Source: an uncultured Ilumatobacter sp.
GTDB taxonomy: Bacteria; Actinomycetota; Acidimicrobiia; Acidimicrobiales; Ilumatobacteraceae
DNA length: 64,000 nucleotides
Reading direction: 5' to 3'
Assembly: GCA_937919625.1 (NCBI GenBank)
Contig: CALFRK010000050.1
Span: 1-64,000 of the forward strand
Part shown: positions 49,139-57,776 of the stretch, piece by piece
How the letters are laid out: each line of letters begins with the position of its first letter
Numbering within the stretch: the first letter of the stretch is position 1
Notes under the pieces: generated by a model
Seen by the model: the letters and a program-made list of their open reading frames with translations, nothing else
Told to the model about the DNA's origin: nothing
Databases searched by the model: none
Made by a program: the position numbers and the translations under genes

Positions 49139-50953
49139 ATGCTCGGCAAGGTCTCCAGATTTCGTCACACGATGGTCGGCATCGCGATTGGGGGCACCAC
49201 ACTGCTGGCCGGCACGGGTGTTATCGGCGCCGGCGCCCACGACGAACGCTTCGACGCCAAAACGGTCGTGGTCGAACCTCGTGCCGACAACACGATCCGC
49301 GTCACCGAGTACGTCGACCAAGACTTCGGAAATCACGCCCGCCATGGCTACGAGAGGGTGATCCCCAACGATTTTGGTGTTCCGATTGACATCGTTGCCA
49401 GCTCGCCGGACGCCCCCGCTGACTTGAGTGTGCAGGATGAGTTCGACCGGACCAGGATCCGGATCGGCGACCCCGACAAGACGATCAAGGGGCAGCATCG
49501 CTACGTGCTCTCCTACACCTATCCCGACGCGATGTTGTCCGAACTCGGGCTCCTGCTCGATGTGGTGGCGGCCGAGGGCGGCGGCTGGCCCGGCGATAAC
49601 GAGACGGGCAGGTTCGAAGTGGTCGTGGTCGGTGTAGAGCTTGCGAACACGGCCTGCAACGTTGGAGCTTTGGGCGCCGGTGGCGGATGCACACTCGTTG
49701 GCGACACGCTGGATCGGCCACCTGTGTATCGAGTCGTGATCGAACCGCTCGAACAGGGTGATGGCCTCACGATCGAGGGTGACGTCGTGTCGTTCGTCGA
49801 CGTTGCCACGGTTGGCATTCCCGAACAACCCGACCGCCGCCCCGACAACCGAGGTCGGTTGGCGCTGATCATGATTCCGGTCGGGTTGGCGGGTTCGGTG
49901 CCCGTGTACCGATGGGCCCGTCGCAAGGGTCGTAACGAGGTGTTTGCGGGCGGCGCCGTCGACGCCGCCTATGGCACCATGCCGGCGCCGCGATCAGACG
50001 GCACCGTCGAGCCGCTTCCGCCGGTGCACCTCGTTCGCGATGCCGATCTCGCCGACATGGCCACGATCGAGTTCGTGCCACCCAAGGGTATCGATCCCTG
50101 GGAGGCCGCCGTTCTGGTGACCGAGCGGATCGGCGATGCCACGGTCGAGGCGTGGTTCTCGGGGCTCGCCGGCAGCGAGGCGATAATCCTCCAAAAGAAG
50201 GGCACCGATCTCTCGATCGGCAGCGGTCCAAAACGGGGCGACCTCGACATCGCCGACGCCAAGCTGCTCGACCGATTCCTGAAGACCACCGACCCATTTG
50301 TCACCGGCACGTACAGCTCGGCATTTGCATCGTCATGGCAGGCGGTCGCCACACATCAGCGCCAGCAGATCGCCAAGAGCGGTTGGTGGAAGAACCTGCC
50401 GCCCGGCAGCGGTATCAATCCGAAGGCCAGCGGCTCGGTTTATGGACTGGTCATGTTCGGGGTGTTCGCCACGGTGTGGATGGGTTCGGGTATCGCCGCC
50501 TTCTTTGGTCTCTTGCGAGCTTGGCCGTTGGCGATCGCACTTGGGCTGCTGCTCCCAGGGGTCGTCGCCTACCTCGTATACCGCACGCTGCTGCCGGCTC
50601 GTACGGCCCAGGGATCGGCGTTGGCGCTGCGTTCCGAGTCGTTCAGGCGGTTCCTCGAGGCGAGCGAGGGCACCCATGTCGAATGGGCGTGGAAGAACGG
50701 CCTGCTGCGTGAGTACAGCGCCTGGGCTGTTGCCCTTGGCCAGGCGGAGGCATGGTCGCGGGCGCTCGATCGCGCCAATGTGCCGGCCCCTGCCCGTGTC
50801 ATGGCGGCCCCGATCTTGATCGATCGGATGGGCTCGTCGGTGAGTTCATCGCGAACTGCCCCATCGAGTTCCGGCTCGGACGGCGGCGGCGGTGGTTTCA
50901 GCGGCGGTAGCTCGGGCGGCGGAGGCGGCGGGGGCAGCTCGGGCTCCTGGTGA
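49139..50953 (+). CDS. DUF2207-like membrane protein with Gly/Ser tail
   Basis: A 604-residue membrane protein: N-terminal signal/anchor (HTMVGIAIGGTTLLAGTGVIG), an extracytoplasmic beta domain with HARHGYERVIPNDF and HRYVLSYTYP (DUF2207 hallmarks), one central membrane helix (RLALIMIPVGLAGSVPVY), a cytoplasmic winged domain, a helical pair (VYGLVMFGVFATVWMGSG, LAIALGLLLPGVVAYLVY), and a C-terminal Gly/Ser-rich tail with GGGGGFSGGSSGGG. Function unknown. Start ATG 49139. Its TGA overlaps the next palindromic element. Confidence 0.85.
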   Translation: MLGKVSRFRHTMVGIAIGGTTLLAGTGVIGAGAHDERFDAKTVVVEPRADNTIRVTEYVDQDFGNHARHGYERVIPNDFGVPIDIVASSPDAPADLSVQDEFDRTRIRIGDPDKTIKGQHRYVLSYTYPDAMLSELGLLLDVVAAEGGGWPGDNETGRFEVVVVGVELANTACNVGALGAGGGCTLVGDTLDRPPVYRVVIEPLEQGDGLTIEGDVVSFVDVATVGIPEQPDRRPDNRGRLALIMIPVGLAGSVPVYRWARRKGRNEVFAGGAVDAAYGTMPAPRSDGTVEPLPPVHLVRDADLADMATIEFVPPKGIDPWEAAVLVTERIGDATVEAWFSGLAGSEAIILQKKGTDLSIGSGPKRGDLDIADAKLLDRFLKTTDPFVTGTYSSAFASSWQAVATHQRQQIAKSGWWKNLPPGSGINPKASGSVYGLVMFGVFATVWMGSGIAAFFGLLRAWPLAIALGLLLPGVVAYLVYRTLLPARTAQGSALALRSESFRRFLEASEGTHVEWAWKNGLLREYSAWAVALGQAEAWSRALDRANVPAPARVMAAPILIDRMGSSVSSSRTAPSSSGSDGGGGGFSGGSSGGGGGGGSSGSW

Positions 50954-51091
50954 GTTGCGAGATGTGCCAGTTGCGAGATGTGCCTGAGCGTGAGCCGATA
51001 GGCGAACTGCGACCAATCGCGACGGGGACCAGGCGGAATCAAAAGCAGCGCGGCTACCTATCGGCTGGGTTCCCTGGAACATCTTCCAACT
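50953..51091. repeat. Palindromic intergenic element, long form, inverted (copy 11)
   Basis: Read on the minus strand it shows AGTTGGAAGATGTTCCAGG, the insert AGCCGATAGGTAGC .. TCGCCTATCGGCTCACGCT, and CAGGCACATCTCGCAACT. It is thus the same long element in opposite orientation, with an extra partial arm copy. It starts on the last base of the DUF2207-like TGA. Confidence 0.88.
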
Positions 51092-51147
51092 TCGGGCAGT
51101 GACGTTGTGCCCTGGTCTGGGTTGATCGACGGGCAGACCATGGAGGT

Positions 51148-51402
51148 ATGGATACCGTTCAACGTCATTGGGACGTGCGGCTCGACATCCGCGAGGACGG
51201 TGATCACTGCGAAGTGACCGCCCACCTCGATGCTGGCGACCGCGGCCTGGCGGGTGTCGGTCGATCGCGGCGAAATCCCCTCGATCTGGCGCTCCCACAG
51301 GTCGGCGAGGAGCTAGCGACGGCGAGGGCTCTGCACGATCTCGCACACCACCTCAGCCAGGATGCCTGGCGCACGATCGAGGAGTTCTCCAACCCATCAT
51401 GA
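51148..51402 (+). CDS. DUF1876 (dsRBD-like) protein
   Basis: An 84-residue protein: WDVRLDIREDGDHCEVTAHLDAGDRGLAGVGRSRRNPLDLALPQVGEELATARALHDLAHHLSQ is the DUF1876 fold, resembling a double-stranded RNA-binding domain with a beta sheet and C-terminal helix. Actinobacterial; function unknown. Start ATG 51148. Confidence 0.85.
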   Translation: MDTVQRHWDVRLDIREDGDHCEVTAHLDAGDRGLAGVGRSRRNPLDLALPQVGEELATARALHDLAHHLSQDAWRTIEEFSNPS

Positions 51403-51438
51403 TCCAAATAGTTCCCACTCGACTCGGTCTGACCGCTG

Positions 51439-52515
51439 TCAGCCCGAGCATTTCACCGCGAACGAACCCTGAGCGCCGTCGTTCCCGCTCCCGGTCAGGT
51501 CGAGCAGTTCCCCAGCGACCCCAAAGTCGCGGCCGGCGATTGAGACCGTCGGCTCGTTGCCGTTGCCCATCGGAAAGTTGATCACGTACTGCCGGTTTTC
51601 GTTTTCCGCGAACTGCATGAAAAACGCTGAGCCCGACGGGGGTTCAGAAACCGCGTAGATGTCTAGATTGACGATCGTCAATCCGTCAGCGGCAATGTGC
51701 TCGAACCGGTAGTCGGCGCCCGTAATCGAACACGTTCCGTCGACCGTAACGGTGTTGCCGCCGACGATGATCGTGGCGGTACCCGAAACCTCGATGAGCT
51801 CGGCTGCATCTTGAATTTCATACGTCACATCGCGATGGCTGATCTCGACGGTGTAGAAAGTTGATTGTGACTCGACGTCGAAGACCTCGCCGTCGTCACG
51901 AACAGCGGTGATCCTGAGTCGGTCGTCGGGCGCATCGTTCCTGAGCACGTTGTAGCCGTTCGACGCGAACCAGTTCGCAAGGCGACCGCTTTCGGCAGCG
52001 ACATCGAGACTTCCATCTTCTCTTCCCAGCACGGTTCGCTTTCCATCCTCGTCGCCGATGGCCTGGATCGACAGGTTGGCTGGGAGTGGAAATCCACCGG
52101 GCAACCAGTCGGGCAACTCGAGATCGGTACCGCTCGTGAACTGGCCGTCCTCGTTCGACACGGTGAATCCATTGCCGTCGTTGTTCAAGCCAAGATCGAT
52201 CCCCTCGTCGCTGAGCCCCTCCAGCACTTGCTCCAGGACACCAGTGGGAAGATCGAGACCTTCGAGACCGCCGAGACCGCCGAGGCCTTCGAGACCGCCG
52301 AGGCCTTCGAGACCTTCGAGGCCTTCGAGACCTTCGAGACCGCCGAGACCTTCGAGACCGCCGAGACCTTCGAGACCACCGATCTCGCCAGCGTTGCCGC
52401 CATCGCCGATATCACTGAACGCGTCGTCACCGCCTCCACAACCGATCATCACGACCGCCAGACCGACGACCGCCAACGCCCGAAGCGTGAACGAATGAGT
52501 GTTTGATGGATGCAT
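51439..52515 (-). CDS. Lipoprotein with 14 G-x-L triplet repeats
   Basis: A 358-residue lipoprotein. Signal peptide LRALAVVGLAVVMIGC ends in a lipobox (MIGC). After GGGDDAFSDIGDGGNAGEI comes a run of GGL/EGL triplets (14 units), then a globular part: SIQAIGDEDGKRTVLGREDGSLD, LANWFASNGYNVL, TVDGTCSITGADYRFEHI, VSIAGRDFGVAGELLDLTGSGNDGAQGSFAVKC. The repeat is encoded by 9-bp units. The last part resembles small beta-barrel lipoproteins (LppA/DUF-type), unassigned. ATG 52515 begins the signal peptide. Confidence 0.8.
   Translation of the reverse strand: MHPSNTHSFTLRALAVVGLAVVMIGCGGGDDAFSDIGDGGNAGEIGGLEGLGGLEGLGGLEGLEGLEGLEGLGGLEGLGGLGGLEGLDLPTGVLEQVLEGLSDEGIDLGLNNDGNGFTVSNEDGQFTSGTDLELPDWLPGGFPLPANLSIQAIGDEDGKRTVLGREDGSLDVAAESGRLANWFASNGYNVLRNDAPDDRLRITAVRDDGEVFDVESQSTFYTVEISHRDVTYEIQDAAELIEVSGTATIIVGGNTVTVDGTCSITGADYRFEHIAADGLTIVNLDIYAVSEPPSGSAFFMQFAENENRQYVINFPMGNGNEPTVSIAGRDFGVAGELLDLTGSGNDGAQGSFAVKCSG
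52255..52380 (-). repeat. 9-bp tandem repeat (14 units) in lipoprotein gene
   Basis: Units of the form GGTGGTCTC / GAAGGTCTC on the minus strand, encoding GGL or EGL. Units differ by a few third-position bases. Because the unit is nine bases, gain or loss of copies changes length but not frame. Confidence 0.92.
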
Positions 52516-52798
52516 GTCGATCTTCCTTAGGGTCGTGAGTTGGCTGGTTGGTCGCGATAGTGGCCCGACGGATCGGCCGACTCGACCGTGGCCTCGTGGC
52601 CGGAATCGGTGTCGTCGCCTTCTGCGCGTACCGTCGTCGGGGGCACCGTGGTCGCCGCGCTGATCGTCGTTCGTCGCATAAGTCCCCCCGTCAGATGCCC
52701 AATGTCTGCTGGTGGGTAAACCGAGACCTTGGGCGTCGCTCGACAATAGCGCGGTTCGTCGCGGCCGCTAGCCGCGCCGGTTAACTGGGCGGCCCGGG

Positions 52799-53710
52799 TC
52801 AGACGGCTTGGAGGCGGCCTGGGGTGACCTCGGCAGCTTCGCCGCGCAGCAGCATGCGCTGTACGTGCATCGCCGCGCAGCGATGTTCGACATTGTCGGC
52901 GAACACGTGCTGCACGTGGGGGCGGTACACGAACCGGTGTGCGACCATCTCTTCGATCGAGCGCGGCTCAACGAGGAACCGCAGCATCGCCTCGTGGCGT
53001 CGCGGAATGACGGCGTGGAACTCGTCGAGCAACTTGATGAACGCCTGACGGCCCTCGATCACGCCCTTGTGGTGGAACGTGACGTAATACTCGGCCTCTT
53101 CGTCGCGGATCTGGATCAATGACCGCTCGAAGTCCTCGAGGTCGCTCCACACGTCGCCGTAGTACGGGCCGAATCCGGTCAGGTCGATATCGGACAGGAA
53201 GAACACGCCCCCTGTCAGGCGAAACCCGCTGTGCCCGCGTGTGTGGCCGGGCAGGTGCACCGCCTCGACCTGCACGTGCCCGAGGTCCCATACGTGACCG
53301 TCGCTGAACCCCTTGGCGTCGGGACGCGGCGTGAAGTTGAACTCTTCAACGACCAGCTTGCTGAACTCTTGGCGGGGTTCTCCGCTGAGGCCGTAGACGT
53401 CCATCAAACCGTCGAGGCTGCGCGCCCCTGGCAGATCCGCTTCGTGGATGTGCAAACGTGCATCGATAAAGAACCCGTTTCCGGCCATGTGATCTTCGTG
53501 GCTGTGCGAGTTGATCACCGCATCGACGGGGATCGGTGCCCCGCCCCTGGCGACCAACGTGACCGAAGGGTCGATGATCACCGCCTCGCCGTCGCCGCGG
53601 ACCACCAGCGAGTTACCAGAGGGGTATTTCCCGTTGTCGTCGCCGATCAGCACGCTGACGTGTTCGGTCAGGTGGCGTTCGGCGTCTCCCCAGTCTGCGG
53701 TCGGGCCCAT
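52799..53710 (-). CDS. MBL-fold metallo-hydrolase
   Basis: A 303-residue metallo-beta-lactamase-fold enzyme: NSHSHEDHMAGNGF (HxHxDH, residues 69-74), VHLPGHTRGHSGF with His156, FLSDIDLTG with the bridging Asp. A second conserved pattern, YYVTFHHKG and the C-terminal helices, resembles the glyoxalase II/RNase Z-like single-domain hydrolases. Substrate unknown. ATG 53710 is used; the frame extends to 53746. Confidence 0.88.
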   Translation of the reverse strand: MGPTADWGDAERHLTEHVSVLIGDDNGKYPSGNSLVVRGDGEAVIIDPSVTLVARGGAPIPVDAVINSHSHEDHMAGNGFFIDARLHIHEADLPGARSLDGLMDVYGLSGEPRQEFSKLVVEEFNFTPRPDAKGFSDGHVWDLGHVQVEAVHLPGHTRGHSGFRLTGGVFFLSDIDLTGFGPYYGDVWSDLEDFERSLIQIRDEEAEYYVTFHHKGVIEGRQAFIKLLDEFHAVIPRRHEAMLRFLVEPRSIEEMVAHRFVYRPHVQHVFADNVEHRCAAMHVQRMLLRGEAAEVTPGRLQAV

Positions 53711-53772
53711 GCCGGGCAGTTTCGCACAGGGGCCCCCGGATTTCACGAGGTGGCGTCGGAGTCGCAGCTACG

Positions 53773-54174
53773 TCAGGTGGGGCGCCGCTCGAGGCCGAGG
53801 CTGGCGGAGTTGATGCAGTAGCGGTTGCCGGTCGGTTGCGGCCCATCGGGAAACACGTGCCCGAGGTGCGCCTTGCAGTTGGCGCAACGCACCTCGGTGC
53901 GGGCCATCCCGAGCGAGCGATCGGTGATGTACTCGATCTTGTCGGTGCCGAGTGATTCGTAGAAGCTGGGCCAGCCGCAGTGTGCGTCGAATTTGGTGTC
54001 GCTGTCGAACAGCTGCTCGTTGCACACGACGCAGTGATACGTGCCGGCATCCTTGGTGTCCCAGTACTCGCCGGTGAACGGCCGTTCGGTACCAGCTTCT
54101 TGTGTGACATGAAACTGCATCGGGGTGAGGCGCAGCTTCAACTCTTCGGTTGCGGGAACATTCGTGTCACTCAT
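53773..54174 (-). CDS. msrB: Peptide methionine (R)-S-oxide reductase
   Basis: Repairs methionine-R-sulfoxide. The 133-residue protein has zinc cysteines C48/C51 (CVVC) and C97/C100 (CANC), [31 protein letters not shown] with catalytic Cys120. Full-length single-domain MsrB with Cys, not Sec. Start ATG 54174. Confidence 0.95.
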   Translation of the reverse strand: MSDTNVPATEELKLRLTPMQFHVTQEAGTERPFTGEYWDTKDAGTYHCVVCNEQLFDSDTKFDAHCGWPSFYESLGTDKIEYITDRSLGMARTEVRCANCKAHLGHVFPDGPQPTGNRYCINSASLGLERRPT

Positions 54175-54380
54175 GTGCACCAGCCTGCCGCATCCAGTCG
54201 GACCCTGCACGCCCTGGTCGGGTCGTTCGCGAATCGTTCAGGGATAGCAACACCGGATCGATGGTTTCCTGTTTGGGTCTTCTGTCACCCACAATGTTGC
54301 GTGAGCGTTCGTTCGCCGAAGTCTTCGGTTGCCCTGTGGCCTAATGTGACACATTGGCGAGAACGGCCCTCGGGAGGCCG

Positions 54381-54947
54381 ATGCACACGGTGACCACACA
54401 TGACCGATCTCTACTGGCGCTTGTCGGTTCGATCGCGCTCGCCGCCCTCGCTGTTGCTGCCTTGGCGGTCGAATGGTGGGGTGTGTCAGGGGCCGTGATC
54501 GTTGCAGCGCTGGCGATCGGGGCGTCGGCGGCTCTGGTCGACGCGCGGTCAGGGCGGATTCCAAACCGGCTTGTTGCCGCTGCCTTGGTGCCAATCCTGG
54601 TGTTGATTGCCTCGCTGGCGACCGCTGGATCCGGCGAGCATGCGCTTGGCGCCGTTGCCCTCGGTGGTTTGGCCTTTGCGGGGCCGATCTTTGTAGTGCA
54701 TCTGGTCTCGCCCCGAGCGATGGGGTTCGGCGATGTCAAGCTTGCCGCAATGCTTGGCGCCACTCTCGGTTTGGTCGAGCCCCGTCTCGGACTGCTGGCG
54801 TTGTGTCTGGCGGCGGCGGTGACGGCCACGATTGGTTTGTTTGTTCATAGCGGGTCGCTTCCATTCGGTCCCGGTCTCGTGCTCGGCGCGACCATGGCAC
54901 TCCTGATCGCCGGGCAGCTCGGAGAGGAGGCATTGCGATGGCGATGA
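54381..54947 (+). CDS. tadV: Prepilin peptidase (A24 family, TadV/CpaA)
   Basis: A 188-residue polytopic aspartic protease that cleaves Flp prepilins. The two catalytic Asp motifs are visible: ALVDARSGRIPNRL and MGFGDVKLAAMLGA. First gene of the Tad operon, overlapping the next by 10 bp. ATG 54381 follows GGGAGG closely; TTG 54354 is an upstream alternative. Confidence 0.88.
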   Translation: MHTVTTHDRSLLALVGSIALAALAVAALAVEWWGVSGAVIVAALAIGASAALVDARSGRIPNRLVAAALVPILVLIASLATAGSGEHALGAVALGGLAFAGPIFVVHLVSPRAMGFGDVKLAAMLGATLGLVEPRLGLLALCLAAAVTATIGLFVHSGSLPFGPGLVLGATMALLIAGQLGEEALRWR

Positions 54948-55612
54948 CCGATCGGCGTGCCACTGCGATGACGCCTGAATCGGCGGCATCCACAGAACCA
55001 CGAGGATTTCGACCTGGATCACGTCGGCGCGCCCGCATCGCCGCCGGCGCTGCGCTGGCCGCCATTGCGATCGGCGGAAACACGCTGATCTACACGTCGA
55101 TCAGCCACAAGACCGAGGTGTTGCAGGTGGTGCGCAATGTCAGAGCGGGCGAGCTCGTCACCAGCGACGACCTGCGAGTCGTCGAGGTCGATCTTGACCC
55201 GACCGTGCCGGCGGTCGATGCCGATCAGGTTGGCCTCGTCGTTAATCAGTACGCACGCGTGTACATCGCGGCTGGCAGCCTGATGGTGCAGCAACTAGTA
55301 CAGCCGACCCCACTCGTCTCGGCCGGGACCGGAGTCGTCGCGGTCGAGATCCGCCCCAGCCGAGTGCCGTCGGGATTGCGGGAAAGGTCTCGAGTGATGA
55401 TCATCGTCGTGCCCGACAACAACGACGAGCAGCTATTCGTCACGACCGGCCGAGTGGTCGCTCGCGGCAACGAATCCGACACCGTGACCGGCCTGTTCGG
55501 GTTGTCAGTCGAGGTCACCGAGGAGGATGCGCCGCTGGTTGCCGCAGGCAACGATGTGCGCATCGTGGTTCTCGACCCAGGCATCGACACTGTCACAGAA
55601 CAGGGCGGCTGA
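54938..55612 (+). CDS. cpaB: SAF-domain pilus assembly protein (CpaB/RcpC-like)
   Basis: A 224-residue protein with one membrane helix (AAGAALAAIAIGGNTLIYTSI), then a SAF domain (QVVRNVRAGELVTSDDLRVVEV) and a CpaB-type beta region (VVAVEIRPSRVPSGLRERSRVMIIVVP). CpaB/RcpC proteins assist Tad pilus assembly; the secretin partner known in diderms is absent, as expected in a monoderm. ATG 54938 has GGAGAGGAGG upstream. Confidence 0.85.
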   Translation: MAMTDRRATAMTPESAASTEPRGFRPGSRRRARIAAGAALAAIAIGGNTLIYTSISHKTEVLQVVRNVRAGELVTSDDLRVVEVDLDPTVPAVDADQVGLVVNQYARVYIAAGSLMVQQLVQPTPLVSAGTGVVAVEIRPSRVPSGLRERSRVMIIVVPDNNDEQLFVTTGRVVARGNESDTVTGLFGLSVEVTEEDAPLVAAGNDVRIVVLDPGIDTVTEQGG

Positions 55613-56379
55613 TGGCAATCATCGCCGTCGCGGGAGACGCTTGCACCACGACAGCGGTGGCGTTGGCGTCGGCATGGCCGGCCTCCGAGGACGCGATCCT
55701 GGTCGAGGCCGACCCGACCGGTGGTGATCTGGCTGCGTGGTTCGACATGACGACGTCGCCCTCGCTGTCAACCGTGGTCACTCGAGTGCTCGACGGTGCG
55801 TGGCCAGAGATCGAGCGTTTGACTCGTCTGGCCGACTCGGGTCTGCGGATCATTCCGGCGCCGCCTCGTGCCGGCGAGGCGGCTCAGGCCGTTGGCGAAT
55901 CGTCGCGGTCGATCGTCACCACGTTGGCGACACTGCGTTCGCCCGTGGTCATTGCCGATACTGGTCGCCTGCAGCCTTCACCGGCGACACATCCTTTCGT
56001 CGGGTCGTCGGCGGTGACCATTGTGGTGCATCACCAGGCGGCCCAGTCATCGCGAGCGGCCGCGGTTCGGCTGCAGCGGCTCGCCGACCAACTCGACGCC
56101 ATGAGTTCGATTCCTACGTCTGTGGTCGTCGCTGTGATCGGCGCCACCCCCTTCGAGATTGGCGAGATCGAGTCGTTTCTGGCCGAATCGGTTGGGTCGT
56201 CCCCGGTAGTCGGCCTTCCCGTCGATGAGTTGTCGGCCGCCGTGTTCGGCGGCCGCACCGGCGTCTCGGGTCGTCGTCTCGCCCGGTTGCCTTTGATGCG
56301 AGCCGCCCGAGATCTGGCGTCGGCGGCCGAACATGCACTCAGTAAGGCGGCCGATGGATTGTGGAGGGGCACCCGATGA
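55612..56379 (+). CDS. TadZ/CpaE-like pilus localisation protein, degenerate P-loop
   Basis: A 255-residue ParA/MinD-superfamily protein. The N-terminus IIAVAGDACTTTAVALASAW occupies the Walker A site but lacks the lysines; EADPTGGDLAAWF fits the deviant Walker switch I. IADTGRLQ and VVVAVIGATPFEIGEIESFL follow. TadZ-type proteins place the secretion system at the pole and many have atypical ATP sites. ATG overlaps the previous stop by one base. Confidence 0.78.
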   Translation: MAIIAVAGDACTTTAVALASAWPASEDAILVEADPTGGDLAAWFDMTTSPSLSTVVTRVLDGAWPEIERLTRLADSGLRIIPAPPRAGEAAQAVGESSRSIVTTLATLRSPVVIADTGRLQPSPATHPFVGSSAVTIVVHHQAAQSSRAAAVRLQRLADQLDAMSSIPTSVVVAVIGATPFEIGEIESFLAESVGSSPVVGLPVDELSAAVFGGRTGVSGRRLARLPLMRAARDLASAAEHALSKAADGLWRGTR

Positions 56380-57776
56380 GCCGGCTCGGGCGCACGCCGG
56401 CCGACGACCGATCCGCTCTCGTCCGCTTCGTCACCGACCAAGTTGCGGCTCGCCTCGTCGAGGCGATCGAGCAAGACGAAACCGACCGCCATGATGGCAT
56501 CGCGACCAGCGAGACACCGCTCGCCGGCGACGCCCGTCGGCAACAATTGATGGTCGGCGCCTGGCTAAGCGACGAGATCGCCGGGGTCAACCAGGACCGA
56601 ATGCACCGGGGCGATCCGTCCCTACCGGAGATGGCTGATCGTGAGATCCGTGCGCGTGTAGTTGCCGAACTCACCGGGTCAGGCCCGCTCGAGCCCTACA
56701 TGAACGATCCGCTGGTCGAGGAGATCGACGTCAACTCGCACCTTTCGACCTGGGTCACCTACAGCGACGGTCGCAAAATCGACGTCGGCGCGTTGTGGGA
56801 CTCGTCGGCCGATCTGACTTCCTACCAAAAGCGGCTTGCCCGCCGCATGACCGGTACCGGCGAGGGTCGGCTCGACACACAGTCGCCGATGCTGACATTC
56901 CAGTCCGACGACGGCTCGCGCATCGTGATGGTGCTGGGTGGCCGCACCGAGCACGGCATCTCGACCCATCCGCGGATCGCGATCAGGCGGTTCGTGTTGC
57001 GCCATGAGGGGCTCGACGGACTCGCCCGGCGCGGAATGTTTCCGTCTTCTATGGTTCCGCGGCTGCACGCCATGATCCGGTGCGGCTTCACTGTGCTCGT
57101 CAGCGGGCCGCCAGGGGCCGGCAAGACAACCCTGCTCACCGAGTTGCTTGGCGAGGTGTCGCCGCGCGAGCGCATCATCACCGTCGAGAAGAACCTGCTC
57201 GAGTTGCGACTCGAGGACGATCCGCGACATCCCGATGCGCCTGCCTTGTTCACGCGTCACTCCAACGCCGAGGGCGAAGGCGAGATCAACACCCGTCAGT
57301 TGGTCGAACTGACGCGGCGGCTCAATCCGGATCGCGTCGTGGTTGGCGAGTTGGTCGAGGATGAGGCGCTCGACATGCTCGACGTCGCCTCGATGTGCAA
57401 GCGTGGTTCGCTGGCGACGATTCACGCCCACACGGCTGATGTCGTGGTGCAACGCCTCGCCTATTACGTCTCGAAGTCCGACACGAGCCTGCCCGAGTTC
57501 GCGGTCTGGAGTTTGATCGCACAAACCGTCGATTTCATCGTTCACATCGACCTCGTGCGAAACGAGGAAGGCGACAGCGCCCCGGTCAGGCGGGTCACAT
57601 CGATCATCGAGATCGGCGGTCTCGGCGAACACGGTGGGCTGGCGACCACCGAGGTGTGGGGGCTTGGTCACGATGGCGAGCTGGTGCAGCAGGCCCCGCT
57701 ATCGACTCGGCATCTGCAACGACTTCGGCTGTCGGGTTACGACCCGAAACTGTTCGCGCCGAGGGGGGTGTGGTGA
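56376..57776 (+). CDS. tadA: Tad pilus secretion ATPase TadA (CpaF)
   Basis: A 466-residue hexameric type II/IV secretion ATPase. GSGPLEPYMNDPLVEEIDVNS is the N-terminal domain. Walker A SGPPGAGKTTLLTELLGEV, Asp box EKNLLELRL, Walker B DRVVVGELVEDEAL, His box LATIHAHTADVV are all visible. ATG 56376, with GGAGGGG six bases upstream, overlaps the TadZ-like stop (ATGA). Confidence 0.94.
   Translation: MSRLGRTPADDRSALVRFVTDQVAARLVEAIEQDETDRHDGIATSETPLAGDARRQQLMVGAWLSDEIAGVNQDRMHRGDPSLPEMADREIRARVVAELTGSGPLEPYMNDPLVEEIDVNSHLSTWVTYSDGRKIDVGALWDSSADLTSYQKRLARRMTGTGEGRLDTQSPMLTFQSDDGSRIVMVLGGRTEHGISTHPRIAIRRFVLRHEGLDGLARRGMFPSSMVPRLHAMIRCGFTVLVSGPPGAGKTTLLTELLGEVSPRERIITVEKNLLELRLEDDPRHPDAPALFTRHSNAEGEGEINTRQLVELTRRLNPDRVVVGELVEDEALDMLDVASMCKRGSLATIHAHTADVVVQRLAYYVSKSDTSLPEFAVWSLIAQTVDFIVHIDLVRNEEGDSAPVRRVTSIIEIGGLGEHGGLATTEVWGLGHDGELVQQAPLSTRHLQRLRLSGYDPKLFAPRGVW

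Noticed and set aside
54354-54380. TTG start for the prepilin peptidase
   Set aside because: Possible but without a clear Shine-Dalgarno; ATG 54381 follows GGGAGG and gives the usual family length.
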